NCBI GenBank assembly: GCA_965366625.1 | Contig: CBDUGP010000018.1 | Coordinates: forward strand, 1-64,000 | From: JAUIJL01 sp965366625 | Lineage (GTDB): Bacteria > Acidobacteriota > Thermoanaerobaculia > Multivoradales > J023 | Direction: 5' to 3' | DNA: 64,000 bases | Shown here: positions 33,346 through 42,694 of the stretch, piece after piece | How positions within the stretch are numbered: the first letter of the stretch is position 1 | Layout: each line of letters opens with the position of its first letter | Program-made: the position numbers and the translations under genes | The notes under the pieces: generated by a model | What the model was told of the DNA's origin: nothing | The model's input: only the letters and a program-made list of their open reading frames with translations | The model's database searches: none

Positions 33346-35058
33346 ATGTGGACGAAGGATTTTTTTGTGCGAAGCCCCGGTTTGGGCAAGGGCCTGCCGG
33401 CCATCGCAACGACTATGGCAATGGCCACGGTCGTGGGAGCCATGGGTGTCATGGGCATTGGAGCGATGGCCGCGACGGCTGATTCAGAGATCCGTGACGA
33501 CTCGTCTGCCGAGCAGCTGACCTGGAAGCACAGCACCCGGGACGTTTATTGGAACGGCGAGTTGGTGCCGGAGATCGAGGTCCTCAGCGCCGAGGGATCC
33601 CGCTGGGCGGTGGCCCTGCCGAACCAACAAGGGATTTATGTCCTGCAGCCGGACGAAAACGGCGAGTCGGCGGTGACCGCAGTACCTACCGAGACCTTCG
33701 AATGGAGCGAAGATCGTTTGCGGGCGACCTCGCCGGCCATCGAGCCCGGTGACGACGCCGAAGTCTTCGATTTTCCCGACGGAGTTTGGATCCGCGAGCC
33801 CGCCCAGGGTCTAGCGCAAGGTGTTCAGGGCGGGCAAGGTCCCGGCCGGCATGTGCTGGTGACCCCACATCAAGGACCGTCCGGTCCGCTCACCGTCGAT
33901 CGGCTGTGGCATTCAGTGCCCGTGTGGCGCTCGGCCTTCGACGCCTACGAGCCCACCGCGAAAGCGGTCGACCGATTGCGCACCGAAGATCGAGAGCTCA
34001 AGTTCAAGGTGTTTTTCGGCACTTGGTGTGGGGACAGTCGACGCAGCGTGCCCCGTTTGTTGTCGGCCCTCGGTGCCGCCGACAACCCGAAGCTCGAGGT
34101 GGAGCTGGTGGCGATCGGGCGCGGTTTCACGGAGCCCATGGACGATATTCGCCGATTTCGAGTGACCAACGTGCCGACCGTGGTGGTGCTGCAAGGCAGC
34201 CACGAGGTGGGACGTTTTGTCGAGCGGCCCCATTCCGACAATATCGAAACCGACTTGGCCGCTTTGCTCGCAGGGCGGCCCATTCCGCCCAAGGCCCTCT
34301 TCAACGAAGACGATCAGCTGCTGGCTTCCGGTCGTTATGGCCTCTTTGTCGACGGGAAAGACGGTGTCGGCGGGAACGACAGTGTCGGCGGGAACGACGG
34401 TGTCGGCGGGAACGGCGGGCCCGACGGCGGCGGAGCGGCTCGGGTGGGCGAGGAGAGCTGGCGCCTGTTCAAAATCGCCGACGGGGGATTCCGTCTCCAC
34501 ACTCGGCAGCTGGAAAACGGACGCCGTACGGACACCTGGCACCGGCGCACGGAACTCGGCCCCACGGCGTTCATGGAAATTACCCGCTTCGTCGACGGTG
34601 AGCTGTCGCGGACCCGCGCTTCCTTCGGTGAGCACCTCGCCACGTCCACCACCCGCGGGAGCGAGGGTGGGATCCTCAAGCAGACCGCGGGTTTGATCGG
34701 TGATCGCGGCGATCGAGCGCTGGTCTCGGCGCCGTCGGTGGCGGGCTGGGGATTCCTATGGGCGGCGGCCGGACGTCCCGAGGGTCGTTTGGAAACGGAC
34801 GCTTTCGTTTGGTCCGGAGCCGGCTCACCCACCGCCGGTCGCATGGAGACTTTAATGCTCGACGGACTGGGCTCGGGGGCCCTAGGCGAGCAACCCTGCG
34901 ACCGGATCGCGGTCGGCTTGGGGCAGCGGTCCGGCGAGCTGTGTTTGCATCCCGAGCTGGACCTGCCCGTGCGCGCTTCTTGGGGAAAAAGCGAAGCACG
35001 GTTGGAAGCGCTCGAAATCGAGCCTAAGCGTCCTCCAGCAGAGGTCGAATCGCCGTAA
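33346..35058 (+). CDS. Exported thioredoxin-fold protein
   Basis: The ATG at 33346 (GGAGG six bases upstream) gives 570 residues with an N-terminal hydrophobic signal (about 17-43). A central thioredoxin-like domain (about 195-305) contains FFGTWCGDSRRSVPRLLSAL and the cis-proline VTNVPTVVVL. The active-site position reads WCGDS, with Ser in place of the second Cys, so it should not cycle as a normal oxidoreductase. A linker encodes near-repeats of GVGGND (18-bp tandem DNA repeat, about 34360-34418), followed by a beta-rich C-terminal domain of unknown type. The 3' end overlaps the convergent GH20 gene by 35 bp. Confidence 0.8.
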   Translation: MWTKDFFVRSPGLGKGLPAIATTMAMATVVGAMGVMGIGAMAATADSEIRDDSSAEQLTWKHSTRDVYWNGELVPEIEVLSAEGSRWAVALPNQQGIYVLQPDENGESAVTAVPTETFEWSEDRLRATSPAIEPGDDAEVFDFPDGVWIREPAQGLAQGVQGGQGPGRHVLVTPHQGPSGPLTVDRLWHSVPVWRSAFDAYEPTAKAVDRLRTEDRELKFKVFFGTWCGDSRRSVPRLLSALGAADNPKLEVELVAIGRGFTEPMDDIRRFRVTNVPTVVVLQGSHEVGRFVERPHSDNIETDLAALLAGRPIPPKALFNEDDQLLASGRYGLFVDGKDGVGGNDSVGGNDGVGGNGGPDGGGAARVGEESWRLFKIADGGFRLHTRQLENGRRTDTWHRRTELGPTAFMEITRFVDGELSRTRASFGEHLATSTTRGSEGGILKQTAGLIGDRGDRALVSAPSVAGWGFLWAAAGRPEGRLETDAFVWSGAGSPTAGRMETLMLDGLGSGALGEQPCDRIAVGLGQRSGELCLHPELDLPVRASWGKSEARLEALEIEPKRPPAEVESP

Positions 35059-36952
35059 GTCGTTCGATGGAGGCCTCGAGGCCGCCCGGTTGGGAGCGTC
35101 GAAGCCAAATCGGTCGGAGGGATTCCGCCAGCTCGTCCAGCCGAACGCGAAGGGACTTTCGGCCGGCGGCGGGCAGAGCCGAGAGGGGCAGGTGCTCGCC
35201 GATCCGTAAGCGCTCCTGAGCGAGGCGCGCACCGAAACGGAGCGCACTCGCCACCCAATCCAGCTCCTCGCGGATCCAAGCCGCATCCGGAGCTTGCAGG
35301 TGGGATTCCGACAAGTGCTGGAGCACGGCGTCGAGTTCGGCCATGGATCGATCGATGCCGTCGATCGTCAAACCCACGCCGCGTCGTTCCTCCACCGGAA
35401 GGTGGGCCCGCATCAATGCGTAGAACAGCGGCGAGCCGTTGAGGGATTTGACCCCGGTCGCGTCCTGGACCCGGCCTAGATCGAGCAACGCGCCTCCCGC
35501 CAAGCCCTTGGAATCCCGCAGCACCCAGGTGTCGAGCATTCGGCCCCAAGGCAGGGTCTCGGGGTCCTGTGCGGAACCCACATTCCAGGAGAAACAGGCG
35601 CCCGCCAACCAGCCGGCTTGGCCGATGATGGGCGGTTGTAGATGCCCGTGGTCGCCCCAATCGGTGACCAAATAGCCGGCGGCGCCGTGGGCCTGCCCTT
35701 GGACCGCCGCGCTCGCCAAATTGATCAGAGCATTGTCGCTGCGTCCGGAAAAGCTGCTCCAGCCGCTGGTGCCGGGGCAGACATAGAACTCGCGCCCCGA
35801 AGCGGCGAATAGGCGGCAATCGTCGGCGAATGGATGGTCCGCCTCGTACCCCCACTCCAACGCGATGATGTCTTCGGGCAGACGGTCGATCAGTTCCGGG
35901 CGTTTGAGGATGATGTCCCCCCACATCATTAAACGTTTGCCGTGGGCGGCCGCCAAACCGTGCACTTGATGGACGAAATTTAGGTACACCTGCTCCGTGC
36001 CGAGTTGCTCGCAAAGGGCTTTGGATCTACCCAAACCGAGATCCAGGGTTTCGTCCAAATTGGCGTTGAACAACGGGCTTTCGGCCAGGGGCAGCAGCCG
36101 GCCGTAAAGGTCTTCGAGCAGCTCCAGGGTTCGGGGGTCGGTGGGGCAAAGGCTGAAGGGCTCGGCTTTGAGAGAAAAAGGATGCTCGATGCCGTCCGGA
36201 CATTCCGCCAAACGACGGTAAGGCTCGTGCACCAGCCACCGATGCATGTGCCCAAAGCTGTTCTGATTCGGCACCCATTCCATGTGACGCCGGCGTGCGT
36301 ATTCGGCCAAGTGGCGCACATCGTCGGCGGTGAGGGGGCTCCAGCCGCGCCAAACTTTCTCGTGCCCCGGATAGGCGAAGGTGTGCTCGGTATAGAGTTG
36401 GATTTGGTTGTATTTCAGCTCGGCCAATCGATCGATAGTGGCTTCGAGTTCGGCACGGGTCGGCACCCGATTGCGGCTGATGTCGAGCAGCAAACCGCGG
36501 GTGGCGAAATCGGGCCGGTCTCGGATGTCTACGCCTTGAATCCAGGCTGTCGGAGCCTCCGTAGGGGCGTGTAGGCGCAACCACTGGCAGAGGGTCGTCA
36601 GGGCACGAAAAGCCCCCGTAGGCGTTTGAAATTCGATTCGAGGACCGTTTTTGTCGATCCACAGTCGATATCCTTCGGCGCCGAGCAAGGCATCGGTGCT
36701 GCCCCTTTGTGTCGGCCCATGGAAGCGCACGCGACCGACTCCGGGCGACGGCTCATCGAGACCGATTCCGAGACGTTTCAGCTCTCCGTCCAGGGCGTGT
36801 AGCGCCACTGAAATGTCGTCGGCAATGTTGTCGATCGTGCCGTCGCCAAGCTCGCCGTCGCGGATTGGGGCGCGCTCTTGCGGTCGCCAGCCGCGATCGA
36901 GCAGCACGGCGCGTTGGGGCTGGGGAGCCAGGAGTTCGGGGCTCGGGGTCAT
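35024..36952 (-). CDS. Glycoside hydrolase family 20 beta-N-acetylhexosaminidase
   Basis: The 642-residue protein lacks a signal peptide, so it is probably cytoplasmic. An N-terminal domain (about 25-140) of the usual alpha/beta type leads into a (beta/alpha)8 barrel starting FATRGLLLDISRNRVPT. The catalytic Asp-Glu pair of substrate-assisted GH20 enzymes is D300-E301 in NLDETLDLG; WGD and the TSGW and TDWGDHGH loops line the site. The substrate is expected to be terminal GlcNAc or GalNAc. GGAGG precedes the ATG. Its 3' end overlaps the thioredoxin-like gene tail-to-tail. Confidence 0.9.
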   Translation of the reverse strand: MTPSPELLAPQPQRAVLLDRGWRPQERAPIRDGELGDGTIDNIADDISVALHALDGELKRLGIGLDEPSPGVGRVRFHGPTQRGSTDALLGAEGYRLWIDKNGPRIEFQTPTGAFRALTTLCQWLRLHAPTEAPTAWIQGVDIRDRPDFATRGLLLDISRNRVPTRAELEATIDRLAELKYNQIQLYTEHTFAYPGHEKVWRGWSPLTADDVRHLAEYARRRHMEWVPNQNSFGHMHRWLVHEPYRRLAECPDGIEHPFSLKAEPFSLCPTDPRTLELLEDLYGRLLPLAESPLFNANLDETLDLGLGRSKALCEQLGTEQVYLNFVHQVHGLAAAHGKRLMMWGDIILKRPELIDRLPEDIIALEWGYEADHPFADDCRLFAASGREFYVCPGTSGWSSFSGRSDNALINLASAAVQGQAHGAAGYLVTDWGDHGHLQPPIIGQAGWLAGACFSWNVGSAQDPETLPWGRMLDTWVLRDSKGLAGGALLDLGRVQDATGVKSLNGSPLFYALMRAHLPVEERRGVGLTIDGIDRSMAELDAVLQHLSESHLQAPDAAWIREELDWVASALRFGARLAQERLRIGEHLPLSALPAAGRKSLRVRLDELAESLRPIWLRRSQPGGLEASIERLTAIRPLLEDA

Positions 36953-37103
36953 CGGATCCTCCGGGCGGGGGTGTGGGGGGCTGCGCTCGATCCGGTGCCG
37001 CCCGGGATCGACGCTTCGGGATAGGATGTGGGTCCACGAAGGCCATCAAGGTGGGTGCTCTTGCGAGTTCTCCAACGAGATGTTGCCGAGAATCTACACC
37101 ACT

Positions 37104-37140
37104 GTGTCTACAGTTAACTGTGCCTACCGTTAACGAAATC
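37104..37140 (+). promoter_or_regulatory. 16-bp tandem repeat running into a TAACGAAATC core
   Basis: GTGTCTACAGTTAACT (37104-37119) and GTGCCTACCGTTAACG (37120-37135) are tandem copies with three mismatches. The second merges into TAACGAAATC (37131-37140), identical to the 5' half of the ECF-type promoter motif at 52493 and 52592. The 3' half is not conserved at the same spacing (CTGAAT instead of CGACTA), so this may be a weak or related site. It lies 77 bp before the gene at 37217. Confidence 0.4.
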
Positions 37141-37216
37141 CACCAAGTCGCTGAATATTACGAGCTGAACCTACCTACTTGAACAAAGTGTCGAGCCACC
37201 GTTCGAGGAGATCGTC

Positions 37217-38158
37217 ATGCACCCTGTGAGCACCCCAAATAGACCCGTTCCCCAGATCGAAATCCCGTCTTTGCCGCGGGGTTTCCGAATTCTTGTCACG
37301 CTTCTACTGTTGGTGATGGCCGGCACGAGCTTCGGTGGGGTTGAGGTTCGAGTGGCGAGCAAGCACTTCAATACTGAAGCAGATAAAACCGAAGCAGGTA
37401 AAAAAGAGGGCGCCGACGCCGAGAAGTCGGCTGCTACCGAGACCGCCGGCATCTTGCGTCTCGACGACGGCAATTTGGCCATGGATCTGAACCTGGAAGA
37501 GGGGGCCGAAAGAGCGAAAACCACCGTAATCTTTCAAGGTAAGGTCGAGCATTTTCTGGTGGTGAATCACGAAGAGCAGGTCTACTCCGTCATGGACGAC
37601 GAAGCCATTCAATTGATGGCGGAAGAGTTGGAAAACGCCATGATGAAACTCGACGAGCAAATGGCCGGTCTGCCGCCCGAGCAACGCAAGTTGCTGCGGG
37701 ATTCCCTGGTCGGCGGGCAAGCTCGCAAGGGCTCCACGGAGATCGTCAACACCGGTGAGGTGGCGACGAAAGCCGGATTCCCGACCCGCAAGATGGAGGT
37801 CCGGCGGGGTGACGAGTTGCTGCGCGAGGTGTGGGTGGTGGATTGGTCTCAAGTGCCCGAGGGCGAGGACATCAAATCGACGCTCTTAGGCCTGGAAGAC
37901 TTCTTCCTCAAGATTCAAAAAATCTTCGACAGCATCACCGCGGGTTCCTTGGGTGGCGCCAAACCTTTCGACATGGGCGACAGCCCGTTCCAAGACCTGG
38001 CCAAGCTGAACGGTTTTCCGGTCCTGACCCGCAACTACCAAGACGGCAAGCTGACCATGGAAACCCGGGTCGACGCGGTGGACGAAACCTCGATTCCGGA
38101 GACGGTTTTTCAATCGCCCAGCGAGTACAAGCGGAGGACCATGAGCGGTGGACGCTGA
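37217..38158 (+). CDS. Exported protein resembling DUF4412 domains
   Basis: The 313-residue protein has GAGGAG before its ATG and a hydrophobic signal (about 23-40). After a Lys/Glu/Ala-rich linker, the block TAGILRLDDGNLAMDLN...TTVIFQGKVEHFLVVNHEEQVYSVMDDEAIQLMAEEL resembles proteins that monitor or bind outer-membrane material (DUF4412-like, by recollection only). It probably acts in the periplasm. The following E1 gene begins 11 nt before its stop. A partial ECF promoter motif lies upstream. Assignment to the family is tentative. Confidence 0.7.
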   Translation: MHPVSTPNRPVPQIEIPSLPRGFRILVTLLLLVMAGTSFGGVEVRVASKHFNTEADKTEAGKKEGADAEKSAATETAGILRLDDGNLAMDLNLEEGAERAKTTVIFQGKVEHFLVVNHEEQVYSVMDDEAIQLMAEELENAMMKLDEQMAGLPPEQRKLLRDSLVGGQARKGSTEIVNTGEVATKAGFPTRKMEVRRGDELLREVWVVDWSQVPEGEDIKSTLLGLEDFFLKIQKIFDSITAGSLGGAKPFDMGDSPFQDLAKLNGFPVLTRNYQDGKLTMETRVDAVDETSIPETVFQSPSEYKRRTMSGGR

Positions 38159-40676
38159 TCAAACGACCCCACCAACCCGCAGCAAGAAACCCGGTGCCCG
38201 TTGGCGAGGCCTAAGGGAGCGCATGCGGGCCTTCGTGCTCGACCGCCACCCTTTTGCTTTGGACCTGGTGTCCGAAGCGTTCGACGCCGCCATTGAGGTG
38301 CTTTTGCACCGCTCGGGAGAGCTGGAGCGCAGCGTGACCCCTCGACCGCGGGAGATCGAGGACGCGCGCGGAACGTTCCGGGAAGAGGTGATCGATCGTC
38401 TGGAGCAGGTGACCGTCAGCCGCTTGCCCGAGCCGACGCCGGGGGTCACCGCCCTGGAGCGCTTGGCCCAGGCCACCGAGGGGCTTTTGACGGACATCGA
38501 CGGTTTCTTGCGCCGGGAATCGATCCGGGCGTCCTTGACCTTGGACGAGCGCCGCGAGCTGTTGGCGGGCATGGTCTTGACCCGGGCGGTGGACAATCGC
38601 CTGAAGCAATTCTTCCTCGGCGGCGAGGTCCGGTGGGACGGCAAGGCGTTCCAAGGCAAGGGCTTTCGCTCCCTGGGCCAAGAAGCGATTTACGCCGCTT
38701 GTTTGCGTTTGAGGCGTGGTGACGAATTTCGCGACGCCGACGGCTCTTGGCGCGGCGACATCGTGGCGCCTTTGATCCGCGACTCCGGCGTGGCCCTGGG
38801 CATGCATCCCGAGCCGTCCATGGTGTGCAACATCCTCTCCGCCCAGATGGCGAAGGCGGGGCTGCCCATGGATGGTCGGGATCTGCATATCGGTGATTTT
38901 TCCCGCGGCGTGCTGCCGCCGGCAGCGCCCCTGTCGATCTCCGCCTTGAATGCGGCCGGCTTGGCGTTTTCCATGGCTTATAACGACGAGGATCGAGTGG
39001 CCGTGACCTTCATCGGCGAAGGGGGCTCGTCCCTCGGCGAGTGGCACGAGGCCATCAACGCCTGCGCGGCTCGTCGATTGCCGGCGATTTTCTGCATTCA
39101 AAACAATCAGACGGCCCTTTCAACCCCCCTCCACGAGCAGACCTCTGCCCGGGCGTTCGCCGATAAGGCCATGGGTTACGGCGTGCCGGGCATCACGGTC
39201 GACGGCACGGATCCAGAAGAGATCGCCGCCGCTTTCGCATGGGCTGCCGAGCGCGCCCGCAACGGCGAAGGTGTGACTTTGATCGAGCTGATTTGCATGC
39301 GCATGTGCGGTCATGCGCACCATGACGACATGCTCTATTTGGGCAAGGAGCCCGCCTCCTCCTGGGATTATCCGGAGCTGCACGCAGGCGGATATGCCGA
39401 CCCCGCCGCTTGGGAGTATTGGTCTCGGCGGGATCCCCTGACTCGATACGCCCAACGCCTGGAGGGGGACGGAGCCATTGCCGCCGGTGATTTCGACACC
39501 TGGAAAAAAGAGGCCCAATCCATGGTCGAGGAGGAGGCCAGGAAGGTGATCGAGGCTCCCTGGCCCGATGCCGACACCGTGGGTGAGCGGGTCTACGGCG
39601 GGGGTGAGGTGGTGCGGCGATCCGAGCCTTTGAACTCGCGATCGGCGATCGACTCGAGCCTGCCTGAACTCGACCCGGGTCTGCCGTTCGTCGCCGCCGG
39701 CAAGACGTTCCTCGAGGGGGTCCAGCTGGGGGTCGGCGATGCCCTGGCCTCGGACGAGCGGGTTTTTCTCTACGGCGAGGACGTGGGCGGATCCTATGGC
39801 AATGCCTTCTTGCTCCTGCGCCCGTTGCTCGACACCTTTGGCGACCGAATTCTCAACTCACCGCTTTCCGAAGCCGCGACCCTGGGAGTGGCCACCGGCG
39901 CGGCGCTGGGGGGATTGCGTCCGATCGCCGAAATCCAATTCAACGATTTCGTCGCCACGGGTTTCAACCAATTGGTCAACAACGCCGCCAAGATTCGCTA
40001 TCGCTGGGGTGCGGCGGTGCCGATGGTGGTGCGCATGCCCTGGGGAGGTTTACGTTCCGCCGGGCCCTACCACAGCCAAAATACGGAGTCGTGGTTCTAT
40101 CGCACACCCGGGCTCAAGATTGTCGCACCCTCGACCCCCCAGGATGCGCGGGCTCTCATGCGCTCGGCGGTCGAGGATTCGGACCCGGTGTTGTTCTACG
40201 AGCACATCGGTCTATATCGCGATCCGAAGATCAAACAAGAGCTGGGTGAAACCGCTCCTGATCCCATGCCCCTGGGCCAGGCTGCCCTAAGGCGCGCGGG
40301 ATCGGACCTAGCGATCATTTCCTACGGTGCTTTCGTGCATCGGGCGATGGCCATCGCCGATCGCCTGGCGGCCGACGGCATCGAAGCCGCGGTGCTGGAC
40401 CTGCGTTGCCTGGTGCCCTTGGACCGGACATCGATCCTGCGAGTAGCCGCCCATTGCGGCAAAGTGTTGATCATGCACGAGGACACCCGGCGAGGATCCA
40501 TTGGCGAGAGCTTGGCAGCGATCATCCAAGAAGAAGCCTTTGAATATCTGGACGCTCCAGTGCGCGTGGTCGGAGCCCTCGACACCCCGGTTCCCTACTC
40601 ACCGCCGCTGGAGAAAGCCTTTTTGCCCAGCCTCGACGAGCTGGAGGCCGCCGCTCGTCGGTTGGTGGAGTATTAG
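38148..40676 (+). CDS. Fused alpha-beta E1 component of a 2-oxoacid dehydrogenase
   Basis: The 842-residue protein joins both E1 subunits. Residues about 130-480 are the alpha part, with the thiamine diphosphate region as GEGGSSLGEWHEAINACA and NNQTALS. Residues about 520-842 are the beta part with GEDVGGSYGNAF, PLSEAA, EIQFNDF and the C-terminal LRCLVPLDRTSI. A helical N-terminal extension of about 125 residues has no counterpart in standard E1. The GTG at 38148 overlaps the previous gene. Decarboxylation of pyruvate or a branched-chain oxoacid with lipoyl transfer is expected; no E2 or E3 gene is nearby. Confidence 0.92.
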   Translation: MDADQTTPPTRSKKPGARWRGLRERMRAFVLDRHPFALDLVSEAFDAAIEVLLHRSGELERSVTPRPREIEDARGTFREEVIDRLEQVTVSRLPEPTPGVTALERLAQATEGLLTDIDGFLRRESIRASLTLDERRELLAGMVLTRAVDNRLKQFFLGGEVRWDGKAFQGKGFRSLGQEAIYAACLRLRRGDEFRDADGSWRGDIVAPLIRDSGVALGMHPEPSMVCNILSAQMAKAGLPMDGRDLHIGDFSRGVLPPAAPLSISALNAAGLAFSMAYNDEDRVAVTFIGEGGSSLGEWHEAINACAARRLPAIFCIQNNQTALSTPLHEQTSARAFADKAMGYGVPGITVDGTDPEEIAAAFAWAAERARNGEGVTLIELICMRMCGHAHHDDMLYLGKEPASSWDYPELHAGGYADPAAWEYWSRRDPLTRYAQRLEGDGAIAAGDFDTWKKEAQSMVEEEARKVIEAPWPDADTVGERVYGGGEVVRRSEPLNSRSAIDSSLPELDPGLPFVAAGKTFLEGVQLGVGDALASDERVFLYGEDVGGSYGNAFLLLRPLLDTFGDRILNSPLSEAATLGVATGAALGGLRPIAEIQFNDFVATGFNQLVNNAAKIRYRWGAAVPMVVRMPWGGLRSAGPYHSQNTESWFYRTPGLKIVAPSTPQDARALMRSAVEDSDPVLFYEHIGLYRDPKIKQELGETAPDPMPLGQAALRRAGSDLAIISYGAFVHRAMAIADRLAADGIEAAVLDLRCLVPLDRTSILRVAAHCGKVLIMHEDTRRGSIGESLAAIIQEEAFEYLDAPVRVVGALDTPVPYSPPLEKAFLPSLDELEAAARRLVEY

Positions 40677-40803
40677 ACCGAGCTTTTGGTCGGCTTGAAT
40701 CTTTGGGTCCGTCGGCGCGTAGGGTATGGCAGGGGCCTGGCCCCACGGCGGCAGAGCTGCACGAAGTTGCACCGATGTTGGTGCCATTCAACTGGAGGTT
40801 GCC

Positions 40804-40986
40804 ATGCCTTTGACCCGTTCGAGGAAGAGTCGTGTTTTAGCCGGAGTTTGTGGCGGAATGGCCGATTGGTTGGGTTGGGATCCCACGGCGGTACGGATTC
40901 TTTTCGTGGCTTGGTCGGCGCTTTCAGCGGCGTTTCCGGGCATTTTGGTCTACGTCGTCCTCTGGGTGGTCATGCCCGAGTCCTGA
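40804..40986 (+). CDS. PspC domain small membrane protein
   Basis: The 60-residue protein begins at the ATG at 40804 (GGAGG upstream). RSRKSRVLAGVCGGMADWLGWDPTAVRILF is the PspC signature (given here in part), followed by one membrane segment that ends LVYVVLWVVMPES. Stand-alone PspC proteins of this size sit in the inner membrane and take part in envelope-stress responses. It is followed by another small membrane protein, 39 nt on. Confidence 0.92.
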   Translation: MPLTRSRKSRVLAGVCGGMADWLGWDPTAVRILFVAWSALSAAFPGILVYVVLWVVMPES

Positions 40987-41025
40987 CAATCCGCACGTCG
41001 GCGAGGAATTCGCTAGAATCGTTGG

Positions 41026-41337
41026 ATGTGGATCCAGCTCCTTTGGGCCTTGCTGACAGCTGTTTTGAGCAGTGCCTTGACCCTCGGCATCGCCTATTTG
41101 GCGTTTGAACGCTATTTCAAACAGCAGATTTTGGACCAGATCGACCAGCGGGTGGAGGAAGCTCGCGAAGAGATCGGCCGCGAGGTCGAAATTCGGGTCA
41201 AGAAGGGAGTGGTCGACGGGGTGGCGTCGATCCCTTCTTCTGAGGTCATCGCCGGTGCAACTCGCACCGCGGCTCGCTCAGGGGTTGACTTGGTGTCCAC
41301 ATTGCTCGGCGGCGGCCGTCGTACGGGGCAACCTTGA
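41026..41337 (+). CDS. Small membrane-anchored coiled-coil protein
   Basis: The 103-residue protein has one N-terminal membrane segment (about 4-26, LLWALLTAVLSSALTLGIAYLA) and then a charged coiled coil (QILDQIDQRVEEAREEIGREVE). The C-terminus is Gly/Arg-rich. No clear ribosome site precedes the ATG. It is between PspC and a YcaQ-like gene whose TTG start overlaps its stop. The family is unknown to me; it might work with PspC at the membrane. Confidence 0.65.
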   Translation: MWIQLLWALLTAVLSSALTLGIAYLAFERYFKQQILDQIDQRVEEAREEIGREVEIRVKKGVVDGVASIPSSEVIAGATRTAARSGVDLVSTLLGGGRRTGQP

Positions 41338-42575
41338 GCGCCGAGATCGACATTCTGCGGGCCCGACGGTTGGCGCTCGTTCGAGCCGGTTTGCTAAAAA
41401 CCGAATGGACCTCATTGCCCAAGCGGGCGGTGGGGCGTCGATTGCGCGCTCGGCGCGCCGCCCACAAGGTCATCGAGCGTTTCGGTTATCTGCAGCTGGA
41501 CTCCATTTCGGTCAGCGGTGCCCGCACCCACGGATTGGTGTTGGCGTCTCGGGTGAGCGGCTTCGACGCCCGCTTCGCAGAATTGTTGCTACAACCCGGC
41601 GAGCCCCTATTCGAATATTGGGGTCACGAAGCCAGCTGGTTGCCGATGGACCTTTACCCCGTATTCGGTTTCAGGCGCAAGGAATTCGCCGTGCATCCCT
41701 GGTGGGGAGACTTGCTCGGAGAGCATCCCAAGCTTGCGGACGAGATCTTGCTCCGTCTCGATCAGGAAGGCCCCCTGCGCTCTAAGGACTTCGAAGGCTC
41801 GCGCACGGTCGGCAGTTGGTGGGATCTCAAGGCCGCCAAGAAAATGGTCTCAGCCTTATGGTCCGCGGGTCATATTTGTGTGGCGGAACGGCGAGGATTT
41901 CAACGCATTTACGACCTCACCGATCGGGTGATCCCCGAGTCCCATCGTGGCCGAGATCTGCCGCTGGAATCGGCCCTCGAAACCCTTTTGCTCAAAGCTC
42001 TCGACGGCCACGGTTGGGCGACCACGTCGACCCTCATCGCCACTTGGCGCCTGACCAAACGACGACCACAAATCGACGCGGCGCTCGAGCGGCTGCAAGA
42101 AAAAGGCGAGATCGTGCCCTGCTCGTTGGATGTCGAGGCAGACCTTTCCACCCCTCGCCGATCGATTGCCGGCTGGATTCGTCCCCAGGATTTGGAGCTG
42201 GCGGAACGGGCAGCGGCCCTGCGTCCGAGGGGTCGGCGGGGCGTCCTGTTGTCGCCCTTCGATCCGGTGCTTTGGGATCGTGCCCGGGTTCAGCTTTTAT
42301 TCGGTTTCGGGCAGGCGATCGAGATCTACAAACCCGAGTCGGAGCGCCAATACGGCTACTACAGCCTGCCCGTTTTGATGGACGATCAGCTGATCGCCAG
42401 GGTTGATCTCAAAGCCCACCGCAAGGCGGAATGCCTGGAGATGAGAACCCTACATTTCGAGGTTGACCCCCCGCCCGAAAAACACCGACGGGCGACGCGC
42501 ATCGCCATCGGTCGCCACGCCCATTCCGTGGGCCTGGCGACACCTATCGGCTCAGGGGTCCAAGCGACGGATTGA
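41334..42575 (+). CDS. YcaQ-like DNA glycosylase (winged-helix, HTH_42)
   Basis: The 413-residue protein has the family's blocks: ERFGYLQLDSISV (the QxD catalytic region of the interstrand-crosslink glycosylase group), FEYWGHEASWLP, tandem winged-helix domains in the middle and SPFDPVLWDRARVQLLFGF with YGYYSLPVLMDDQLIARVDLKA near the C-terminus. Such enzymes unhook interstrand DNA crosslinks. The TTG at 41334 overlaps the previous stop by 4 nt; ribosome signals are weak. Confidence 0.9.
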   Translation: MSAEIDILRARRLALVRAGLLKTEWTSLPKRAVGRRLRARRAAHKVIERFGYLQLDSISVSGARTHGLVLASRVSGFDARFAELLLQPGEPLFEYWGHEASWLPMDLYPVFGFRRKEFAVHPWWGDLLGEHPKLADEILLRLDQEGPLRSKDFEGSRTVGSWWDLKAAKKMVSALWSAGHICVAERRGFQRIYDLTDRVIPESHRGRDLPLESALETLLLKALDGHGWATTSTLIATWRLTKRRPQIDAALERLQEKGEIVPCSLDVEADLSTPRRSIAGWIRPQDLELAERAAALRPRGRRGVLLSPFDPVLWDRARVQLLFGFGQAIEIYKPESERQYGYYSLPVLMDDQLIARVDLKAHRKAECLEMRTLHFEVDPPPEKHRRATRIAIGRHAHSVGLATPIGSGVQATD

Positions 42576-42694
42576 CTACCGTAGCTTTCGTCCACTGCAT
42601 GGGTCGACCCCGGGCCTCGGAGGCAGGCCCGACACCGAGGCTGCTTGCTTGGGAAGTTGGCAGACTCGGCGCAGTATGAGAGATTCTCGGCGCC

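Noticed and set aside
34335..36014. 559-codon open frame on the minus strand across the thioredoxin-like and GH20 genes
   Set aside because: It is Arg/Pro-rich, has no recognisable domain and lies out of frame with two well-supported genes. Long antisense or off-frame stretches are expected at this G+C content.
40750..40770. TGCACGAAGTTGCA before pspC as a sigma-54 site
   Set aside because: No GG at the -24 position; the spacing is off by one.
42600..42632. GGGCCT-N7-AGGCCC hairpin after the YcaQ-like gene as a terminator
   Set aside because: Only a 6-bp stem and no T-run; it could be chance in G+C-rich DNA.
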